Below, one piece after another: positions 57,420-64,000 of a stretch of DNA of 64,000 nt. How positions within the stretch are numbered: the first letter of the stretch is position 1; each line of letters starts with the position of its first letter. The notes below the pieces were generated by a model. That model worked only from the letters and a program-made list of their open reading frames with translations, had not been told where the DNA came from and ran no database searches. This DNA is from Prasinococcaceae sp. CCMP 1430. Its lineage: Eukaryota; Prasinodermophyta; Palmophyllophyceae; Prasinococcales; Prasinococcaceae. The stretch is from assembly GCA_013416795.1 (NCBI GenBank), contig RQSC01000006.1, positions 1 through 64,000 on the forward strand. Direction: 5' to 3'. A program made the position numbers and the translations under genes.

Positions 57420-58604
57420 GCGCGCAGGTTGGGTCAGTGCACGTGCGCGGCGCTCGCTGCTTGTTGCAGCCGCATGCCTTGGCGCCGCTACAGGGTGCCC
57501 TGCGCCTCCGGTAGCTACTGCAGGCGCCTGCTCCGTACCTCATACCCTTGACCCTGCCCATGCCGCGACGCCGCTGCGTGCTGCACGCCACCCTCCCTGC
57601 GCACCAGCATACTTGCAGGCATGCTGGCGACGCCCGCTCCGGGCGGCCGAGCGGCTGCGCAGCGGCGCTCGCTCCCGGCACAGAGCGCGCCCAAGCGCTG
57701 TGCGGCCGAGCGTGCTCCACTTCCGCCCGCCCGCCGCCGCGCGGCCACCTCCCCGCGCGCGCACACACACACACACTGCAGTGCCACCACGCCAGGCGGC
57801 AGTGTGGCACACACACACACAGGCACACACACAGGCACACGCACAGGCACACGCACACACGCCCGCGCACGCACAGCCGCCGCCGGCTCCCGGCACAGCC
57901 GCCGCACTCGTCTGTGGGGTCGCTCGTTGGGTGTCGAGCGCGCAGGTGCATCGCGCACGCACGGCACACTTTTAGGAACAAACCTGTGTCATATCTACCC
58001 ACGGGAGATGCCGCGGACGGGGAGAGTGAAACCGAACAAAACTGAGTCATGTTTACCGACGGGAGATCGCGCGGGCGGGTGCAGCGCGGCGGGGTCGCTG
58101 CGAGTTTGTTGGGGCGCGGCGGCGAAGGGGCGCGCGGGCGCGCCACGCCGCAGGGCGCGAACCAGCGCCCGCACGCCTCGGCGGCCCCCCGCCGCCGGCA
58201 GCGCCCGCAGTGGCGGGAAGCGGGCGGCGAGCGCGCGCGTGGCGATGAAAAATCCCCCCGAGGTGGAGGGAAAACCAAATCCCATGCGCAAAAAAGAGGG
58301 TTCGCATCGCACGAGAGGGCGGGGCCGTTCCGAGGCACTCGAAGCATCCCGGTCCGTGCAAGAGCAGCGTTGGTGGACTGTACAGTGTACGTTTACATGT
58401 ACTGCACGCTCCTTCTGTGAACCCCAAATGCCGCAGCCCCAAACCTGCGGCCGCGCGCGCGCCCGGAACCACCTCGCGGGCCAGAGTGCGCGCCGCAGCG
58501 CGCCGCCAGCCCGCACAGCCCGGACTACTACGAGAGAGGGGAGGGGCACCCCGGATCACCCCGCGAGCGCCCTCGAGAGCACCGGCCGCGGCAGCGCGCA
58601 CGCG
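57420..58604. other. 1.2-kb intergenic region with CA repeats
   Basis: Between the 5' end of the beta-lactamase-like gene and the 3' end of GLE1, both minus. CACACAGGCACACGCACAGG-type repeats lie at 57760-57880. A near-repeat of ACGGGAGAT occurs at 58000 and 58059. An AT-richer patch at 58250-58300 and TTACA (TGTAA in the GLE1 sense) at 58393 follow. It should hold the first exon and promoter of the beta-lactamase-like gene. Open frames here are repeat-driven and not supported. Confidence 0.45.
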
Positions 58605-61085
58605 TTACCTTCGGCCAAAGCCACTCGGCTGGCCAAAGCCGCCGCTGGCCTGGCCGAAGCCGCCGCCGGTCTGGCCGAAGCCGCCGCCGGCCTGGCCGAA
58701 GCCGCCGCCGGCCTGGCCGAAGCCACCGGTGGCTTGACCGAAACCGCCGCCGGCCTGGCCAAAGCCCGCGCGACCGCCTCCACCGCCGAAGCCCGCACCG
58801 CCGCCTCCCCCGCCGAAGCCGCCTCCACCTCCCCCGCCGAAGCCGCCACCGCCTCCACCCCCGCCCCCGGGCGCCTGCTCGAGATCGTCCCTGTACTTGG
58901 ATGACTCGTCGGTCAAGGCCAGGCGCGAGCCCTCTGGTTCCTCAAGGTATTTCTTGTCGTCGAGGTACGCCGATAGCCGCGCAGCAAGCACAGAGGTTTC
59001 TGTGCCCTGCCCCGCAAGCTTCGGCACGAACTCGCCGCTGATGGTAGCGAAAAGGGCAATGGCATCGTCCTTGTACGCGCGCCAGAGTGCGTGCCCGCAC
59101 GATCGCAGGACGGCGAGCACCGCGTTGGCAACCTCGCGCTTCTGTGGCAGGGCGTTGAGAGCCGCGGCAAGCCAGCGCCAAGCATCCGCCGGCATCATGC
59201 CCTCATGCTTGCCAGTGGCCATCAACGCACCGTAGAACGACATCATGCCGTACACACGCGAACAAAAGTCGTCGGTGCTCTCAGTCGTACTTGCACCGTC
59301 CTCCCCCTCCGTGGTGCGGTAGCCCGCGGCTTTCAGGTACTCCTTTTCGGTCGCAAAGCGCTCCTCAGTGTACGGCACGTACAGCGGGATGGCAATCGGG
59401 CAGCGCGCGTGGAGGCGCGCTAGCACGATGGGTCCAAAGCCTGGGTTTTGAGCCGACACTCGTGCCACTAGCTCCGCCAAAGGGAAGGCGAACGACTCGA
59501 GCCGGCGCACCTGCTCCTCGGCCTGGACGAGCGCCTTGCCTGCAGACTGCAGCATCACGTAGGACTTATGCGCTGGACTCGGGGCGTGCTGGATCAGTTC
59601 GGAGAGAGCCTTCGTCTTGGATGCCACCTGCTCCTCCGTGCCGGTCAATTGCACAACGTGCTGGATGATGGCCTTGTCTATCTTGCGGCGCTCCATCTTG
59701 GCGGAAGCGTTTGCTTTGAGCGGCGCAGCAACCTCGTTTGCCTTGACCAGCGCTTCCCGCAGCGCACCCCGACGCGCCGCTGCGGCGTCACTGACCCGAT
59801 CCTCTGTCCCCTTGATCGCCTTGGGTGTCGGACCGTTGGCTGTTTCCTGTGCATGTTGTTGTTCTTGTTGTTGCTGCTGCTGCTGCTGAGCCTGTAACTG
59901 AGCCCGCTCCTGTTCGGCCTTCTCCGCTGCGGCCTTCTGCGCCTCATCCGCTGCTCGCTGGGCGGCCTGCACCTCTGCTCGTCGTTTCTCCTCACGCTCC
60001 TTTGCCTCTGCCTCCGCCTGGCGCGCTTTCGCCTCGGCCTCCGCTCGCTCTGCTTCGCGGGCAGCAGCGGCGGCAGCCTGCGCCTCCCGAGCCTTGAGGT
60101 CGTTCACCAGAGATGCTGCCCTGGCCTCGACCTGCCTTCTGTGCTCTTCGAGCATGCGCATGCGCTCGCTGCGCGCCGCGGCGCACGCGGCATTCAACCC
60201 TGCGGCGTCCTCCAGAACGACTTGCGCACCCAGCTCAGTCTCATTCGAAATGTCCTTGGATGCGCGCTCCTCTTCCTTCTGCGCCTCCTGCAGTTGCGTT
60301 TCAAGCACCCATGCCCATCGCCTCGAGCGCTCGCGCGCGAGTGCTGCCGCCTCGCTGGCGGTGCATTGCAAGGCAGCCTCAGCAGCATCGAGCGGTTCCG
60401 CAGGCGGCGCCTCGTACGCCTGCGCCGCCGTGACTGTGGTGCGAAGTGGTGATCGCCCAACGGACGCCGGTGCACCGGCGGAGTCCTCCTCCCCCTCGTC
60501 ATCCGAGTCGCTCGGAGCGCAAATTCGCACAGCCTCGGCCTCGCCTACTGCCGCCACCGCGAGCTCGCGCACAGCAAAGCCGAAGCCGTCGCTCGTGTTG
60601 CCGTCTTCATCGTCGAAGTCGAGGTCAGCGGGCGCGCAATACCTACCCTCCGTCGCCGGCCCATGCGGGGCGGTTTGGCCGAGCGTGCGCATCAGCAGCG
60701 CCGGCGACGCCGATGGTGCGGAGGAGGACCCCACGGTGCCGAGGGGCATAAGCGACGTGAGCGGCGAGATAGGGGTGAGCGGCGACATCGGCGTGCCGAT
60801 CCCCAGCTCCCCCGCGGCCGCCGCAGCGAGCCTCGCCCCCAGAGCGTCGATCGCTGGGCTGGTGGCGCCGGGGTCGCCGCCGGCGCGCACGGCGGTGGCG
60901 GTCGACGGCGAGCGCGCGGGCAAGGGCACGCTCACGCTCGCGTCGGGGGACCCATCCCCGCCGGCGGCGGCGCACGCCGCCGGCGCACGCAGCCGCGCGC
61001 CGTCTGACGGCGTCGACGTCGGCGGCTGCTGTGTGCCGACGCTGGCAGCACCGCTGCCACACCAGCCAGGGGGGGGGGGGAACAT
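58605..61085 (-). CDS. GLE1: GLE1 mRNA export factor with C-terminal FG-repeat tail
   Basis: 826 residues, single exon, ATG 61085 (MFPPPPGWCG) to TAA 58605. GLE1 with IP6 activates the DEAD-box ATPase DBP5 at the cytoplasmic face of the pore. The N-terminal half is disordered and Ser/Pro/Ala-rich. Residues ~240-420 are a coiled coil (AREAERAEAEAKARQAEAEA) ending in a poly-Q run. The GLE1 domain (~465-730) has SFAFPLAELVARVSAQNPGF, CPIAIPLYVPYTEE, YGMMSFYGALMAT and ADAWRWLAAALNALPQ. Residues ~745-826 are GGGFGQAGGGFGQ-type FG repeats, absent from the yeast and human GLE1 I know; they resemble the partner nucleoporin Nup42/hCG1. Encoded by a 24-bp-type DNA repeat at 58625-58760. Confidence 0.92.
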   Translation of the reverse strand: MFPPPPGWCGSGAASVGTQQPPTSTPSDGARLRAPAACAAAGGDGSPDASVSVPLPARSPSTATAVRAGGDPGATSPAIDALGARLAAAAAGELGIGTPMSPLTPISPLTSLMPLGTVGSSSAPSASPALLMRTLGQTAPHGPATEGRYCAPADLDFDDEDGNTSDGFGFAVRELAVAAVGEAEAVRICAPSDSDDEGEEDSAGAPASVGRSPLRTTVTAAQAYEAPPAEPLDAAEAALQCTASEAAALARERSRRWAWVLETQLQEAQKEEERASKDISNETELGAQVVLEDAAGLNAACAAARSERMRMLEEHRRQVEARAASLVNDLKAREAQAAAAAAREAERAEAEAKARQAEAEAKEREEKRRAEVQAAQRAADEAQKAAAEKAEQERAQLQAQQQQQQQQEQQHAQETANGPTPKAIKGTEDRVSDAAAARRGALREALVKANEVAAPLKANASAKMERRKIDKAIIQHVVQLTGTEEQVASKTKALSELIQHAPSPAHKSYVMLQSAGKALVQAEEQVRRLESFAFPLAELVARVSAQNPGFGPIVLARLHARCPIAIPLYVPYTEERFATEKEYLKAAGYRTTEGEDGASTTESTDDFCSRVYGMMSFYGALMATGKHEGMMPADAWRWLAAALNALPQKREVANAVLAVLRSCGHALWRAYKDDAIALFATISGEFVPKLAGQGTETSVLAARLSAYLDDKKYLEEPEGSRLALTDESSKYRDDLEQAPGGGGGGGGGFGGGGGGGFGGGGGGAGFGGGGGRAGFGQAGGGFGQATGGFGQAGGGFGQAGGGFGQTGGGFGQASGGFGQPSGFGRR
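58625..58760 (-). repeat. Tandem repeat coding for GGFGQ units
   Basis: Imperfect tandem units of about 21-24 bp (GGCCTGGCCGAAGCCGCCGC in plus orientation) encoding the FG repeats at the GLE1 C-terminus. In frame throughout. Confidence 0.9.
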
Positions 61086-61749
61086 TCGTTTTGATCTCAA
61101 CGTCTCCGGCGCACGAAGACGGGGTCTGCGAACGTTCTAGACTCGAGAGAGCGGGAGAGAGAGACTGTCTGACTGACGTTGGCCTTGAATCATGATGAAT
61201 GAAACGCGGCGTGACGTGGGGACCGACCGACGCCATGGCGGTGGTGTCATTGATCGCCCGTGGGTAGGATCATACATGATACTGATGCTGCATTACCGCA
61301 GCAGCGTTTGCAATCATTTCTCGACTGGAGCCATTATGCCGACGCGATGCGCGGAGAGTCTCCCGCCGCCAGAGCGCGCCGCGGCGCGCCGCGGCATGCC
61401 GCGCCGCTCTCCCCCACCCCACGCCGCCCCACGCCACCGCCCCGGCGGGAGTGCACTGCCCTGTGTGTTTTGAATGAACTGTGTTGGGGTTTAGGTTCGA
61501 GGGTATTGTACACCGTACTGACAGTAAAGTTGGAGTTCTGCCATGTAGGGTTCGACGCAGCGCCGTTCCCCGAGGGTACGCATGCGCCGGCGCGGGCGCA
61601 GCTCGTGCCGCTCTGCGCGCTGTCCACACCCCTTGCGCGGCGCGGGGTGGCGGCAGTGGGTCTGCGCAGGGTGTCGGCGGGGGAGTTGGCCTGGGGAATC
61701 GCGGTGCGGTGTGGTTTGCCGCTTCTCGGTGTCGCTCGGGCCTGCAGCG
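61086..61749. promoter_or_regulatory. Divergent promoter between GLE1 and the acidic protein gene
   Basis: 664 bp between two head-to-head starts. AT-richer at 61180-61345 and 61465-61560, with TTGTACACCGTACTGACAG near 61506 and TTGGGGTTTAGG near 61482. A poly-G run (61070-61081) sits at the GLE1 start. Frames right of 61560 are open, and a CAG at 61747 directly before the ATG could be a splice acceptor. Confidence 0.4.
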
Positions 61750-63090
61750 ATGGCCGCGCCCTTTGCGCACGAGCAGCTCGACGCACTCGCGGCCGAGCGG
61801 CCCGGCTTTGCAGAGCTCATCGGCGCGGCGCTGCGTGCGATGCGGGGGCTGGGCGACGACGAGCTCAGACAAATGCTCGTGGACGCGATGGCACCGCCGC
61901 AGAGGGGCGTCGCGGCTGGCAAGGCACGGCTCCAACCGAGCCGCGAACAGCGAGGGATCACACCGGCACGTTCCGACAGCGCTGCCGCGTCCGCGCACGG
62001 CCACATTGCACCCCCCCCAGCAGCAGCAGCTGCCACGAGCGGTGCAGCAGCGCGGCCTGTACGCTTTACCCTGCGCTCTACTGCTGTTGACGAAGGTAGC
62101 AGCGAGGACGAGGAGGCCGCCGCAGCCGGAGATATCGGCGGCGGTGGCAGCGACAGCGACAGCGACGATGACAGCGATGGTGAATTCGAGTGGTTCGGTG
62201 TGCGTGCAGACTACGAACGCGAGCCCGGGGTCGCTGAGGCCCGCGCCGCCGTTGCTGCGATGTTTGGCGCAGCAGCGGACGCTGCTGAGGCACAAGCGGC
62301 TGGCAGGACCATGAGGGTATCAGCAGCCGCGCCAGAAGCTGTCGATGACGACGAATTCGTAGACATCGGCGCCTTGGCGGCATCGGCTGGGTCCTCCTCT
62401 GTTGACGACACGCCTGTGGAAGAAGGTCGAGCCCAGCCCGCAGACTCGGAGCGCCGTGGGGCGACAGATGGGTGTAGTAGCTCTGACGCTGTCGCAGAGA
62501 AGGCCCAGGCTCTCGCGAGTGGAGATGTACTTCGGCGCGTTCCTGACACCAAGGGCCTATTGTTGCCGGTGCAAGAGGAGGGTGGCACTGCCAATGGCAT
62601 TGTCGATGATGCTGGGGCTGGCAACAGCGCCGAGACTGGCGATGACAACGCACTCGAGCGCCTACGCACGCGAGCACAAGAAGCGACAGCCGCTGCAGAG
62701 GATGCATGGAAGCGCGTGCCTCGGACGACGCCGAGAACCACGGGCATCGGTGCTGGGATCGACGGGTACGCAAGGCTGAACGACGGTGGCAGCACGGGCG
62801 ACACTGGCGTGCTTGGCATGGCGGGCCTTAGCTTCGAGCCTAAGTTCAGCTCTGAGCGGCCGCCGTCGCTCGATGAGGCCTTCCTCCGCCAGATCGGTAA
62901 CAGCAGCGAGGCCGGTGACCAAGGTGCCACGAATGTGTTCGACGCATGCCCCCCGCCACCGATGTGGACCGACGGACCAGTTCTCACGGACGGGAACGCC
63001 GGTGACGAGCTGCCATTCTCGCGCGAGACCAACGACGCCCTCAAGAAGGCGCTCGCAGCCGTCGCGGCGCAGTACTCACCAAGGCGCTGA
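61750..63090 (+). CDS. Acidic protein of unknown function
   Basis: 446 residues, single exon, ATG 61750 (MAAPFAHEQLDALAAERPGF) to TGA 63090. Residues 1-50 look folded and helical (FAELIGAALRAMRGLGDDEL, then RQMLVDAM). An Ala/Pro linker and a strongly acidic block (SDSDSDDDSDGEFEWFG, ~residues 135-155) follow; the rest is a mix of acidic disorder and short helices, ending NDALKKALAAVAAQYSPRR. A conserved-looking patch lies at GMAGLSFEPKFSSERPPSLD. No family recognised. The composition suggests a nuclear or chaperone-like factor, but that is a guess. TGTAA at 63140, 50 bp after the stop. Confidence 0.7.
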   Translation: MAAPFAHEQLDALAAERPGFAELIGAALRAMRGLGDDELRQMLVDAMAPPQRGVAAGKARLQPSREQRGITPARSDSAAASAHGHIAPPPAAAAATSGAAARPVRFTLRSTAVDEGSSEDEEAAAAGDIGGGGSDSDSDDDSDGEFEWFGVRADYEREPGVAEARAAVAAMFGAAADAAEAQAAGRTMRVSAAAPEAVDDDEFVDIGALAASAGSSSVDDTPVEEGRAQPADSERRGATDGCSSSDAVAEKAQALASGDVLRRVPDTKGLLLPVQEEGGTANGIVDDAGAGNSAETGDDNALERLRTRAQEATAAAEDAWKRVPRTTPRTTGIGAGIDGYARLNDGGSTGDTGVLGMAGLSFEPKFSSERPPSLDEAFLRQIGNSSEAGDQGATNVFDACPPPPMWTDGPVLTDGNAGDELPFSRETNDALKKALAAVAAQYSPRR

Positions 63091-63170
63091 GTACATAGGC
63101 CTTGCCTGGAGAGCACACGCGCCCGTGCACTTCTACTACTGTAATTTGTATGTGTGGACAGCATCCTTTA

Positions 63171-64000
63171 TTACTTCGGCATGGCGCTTCCTTCTTCGTC
63201 ACGCCTGGTTGATTCCGGTGGTTTGACCCTCCCATACATCGAGAGCCCCTCCGGCGGCACCCACGCGGCCTGCTTGCGCACCGACACCGGCGAGTCCTTG
63301 GTAACCTTGCCGTACAGAGTGAGTCCCTCCGGTGCGACGAAGGGCTCCCGCATACTCGCTTCCGTGTACGCTGCCGCGTTGCGTTCTGAGCTCTTAAGCG
63401 GCGAAATGCCACGCGCGCCAACCGACGTGCGCATTGATGCGGGCAGTTTGGTGGCGTCGAAGTCACCCCCGAGCCATCTGTGCGGTGCCGGTTGTCGGAG
63501 GGTGCGTGCGATGTCCACAGTAGTCTCATGCGGCCCCAGGAAGAGCGAGCGTGACCCCTCGATGGATCGATCCACCATGGCAATCCTTTCAGTACCGCCA
63601 TCGGCCCTGCGCTTGATGGTGGTGAGGCCGACCGTGCGTGGGGCGTCGTGCAGGATGGTGCTTGTCTTGTCGAGGCCCTCCACCACGCGATCAGGCTTGT
63701 TGGGCATAGACGTGTTCATGTGGACCGTATCAACCACAATCTTGTCTGCCCACGCCTTCTCCTCAGCCTCCCTGGCTAGCCGCTGCTCTTCGGCCAGACC
63801 GTCGCCTGTCAAGTGCACCGACTTGAATTTCTCGGGGTCAAGTTCAAAGAGGTTGCCCATGGGTACTCGCACCTTGAAATCATCTGCGTAAGCAATCGTG
63901 CCCCCGCCACGCGAGATGGTGAGGTTATGTAGCTCGTTTTCCACCCACTCCTGCTCTAGTTCCTCCGCGCGCGCCGCAGAGGGCTTCTTGGGGCACAGGT
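63171..64000 (-). CDS. Unrecognised protein, 5' part beyond window edge
   Basis: A frame open from TAG/TTA-side stop 63171 to the window edge, at least 276 residues. The N-terminal visible part is charged and helical (ARAEELEQEWVENELHNLT), then GGGTIAYADDFKVRVPMG, AREAEEKAWADKIVVDTVHM and NTSMPNKPDRVVEGLDKTST. The C-terminus carries two similar blocks, APEGLTLYGKVTKDSP and PPEGLSMYGRVKPPES, an internal 'PEGLxxYGxV' repeat. The style (Tyr/Gly/Pro short repeats with charged helices) recalls microtubule-associated flagellar proteins, but this is only an impression. Convergent with the acidic protein gene (80 bp). Confidence 0.7.
   Translation of the reverse strand, partial: LCPKKPSAARAEELEQEWVENELHNLTISRGGGTIAYADDFKVRVPMGNLFELDPEKFKSVHLTGDGLAEEQRLAREAEEKAWADKIVVDTVHMNTSMPNKPDRVVEGLDKTSTILHDAPRTVGLTTIKRRADGGTERIAMVDRSIEGSRSLFLGPHETTVDIARTLRQPAPHRWLGGDFDATKLPASMRTSVGARGISPLKSSERNAAAYTEASMREPFVAPEGLTLYGKVTKDSPVSVRKQAAWVPPEGLSMYGRVKPPESTRRDEEGSAMPK

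Noticed and set aside
61582-61749. N-terminal extension of the acidic protein upstream of ATG 61750
   Set aside because: Arg/Cys/Gly-rich, noncoding-like composition and a CAG right before the ATG suggest UTR or intron.

Overview
The window is nuclear DNA of a GC-rich (roughly two-thirds G+C), gene-dense, unicellular photosynthetic eukaryote that probably has a flagellum. Evidence for a plastid is a digalactosyldiacylglycerol synthase and a cyanobacterial-type elongation factor P. Evidence for a flagellum or dynein system is an LC8 and a Tctex1-type dynein light chain. SEC22 has a non-arginine zero layer (plant SEC22 has valine there), the PfkB kinase resembles plant proteins, a 25S/28S rDNA piece reads plant-like, and several genes carry TGTAA just after the stop. 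Together these hint at the green lineage, but a haptophyte or other GC-rich alga is not excluded. About 35 genes lie in 64 kb. Most have 0-3 short GT-AG introns (about 90-350 bp), and many are single-exon.

Layout: 0-2.7 kb ankyrin-repeat gene and two doubtful small ORFs; 2.7-7 kb fatty acid hydroxylase and a 1,022-residue coiled-coil protein; 7-11 kb flavin oxidase fused to an SDR-like domain; 11-14 kb MATE transporter and PfkB kinase; 14.6-18.7 kb secreted beta-propeller protein and an Fe-ADH-like protein with altered metal ligands; 18.8-21 kb membrane dual-specificity phosphatase and a small coiled-coil protein; 21-28 kb DGD synthase, an 895-N gap, CDC45 and MLH3; 28-33 kb elongin-B-like protein, SEC22, an LSU rDNA fragment and the SEC16 C-terminal part; 33-38 kb coiled-coil, single-pass membrane, LC8 and LRR proteins; 38-43 kb ParB-like/RRM fusion, DUF1295 enzyme and a DUF3598-like protein; 43-46 kb Tctex1 light chain, RFESD-like Rieske protein and EF-P, all with CA/TG-rich introns; 46-54 kb second ankyrin-type protein, XPB, delta-COP and nitroreductase; 54-61 kb universal stress protein, beta-lactamase-like protein and GLE1 with an FG-repeat tail; 61-64 kb acidic protein of unknown function and an edge-truncated gene.

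Genes tend to alternate strands, giving many head-to-head pairs. All six assembly breaks (five single-N joins and the 895-N gap) fall between head-to-head genes, so several 5' ends are missing. Functionally the set is mixed housekeeping: replication and repair (CDC45, MLH3, XPB), early secretory traffic (SEC16, SEC22, delta-COP), mRNA export (GLE1), plastid lipid and translation, and dynein. No operon, CRISPR array, phage or transposon was seen.
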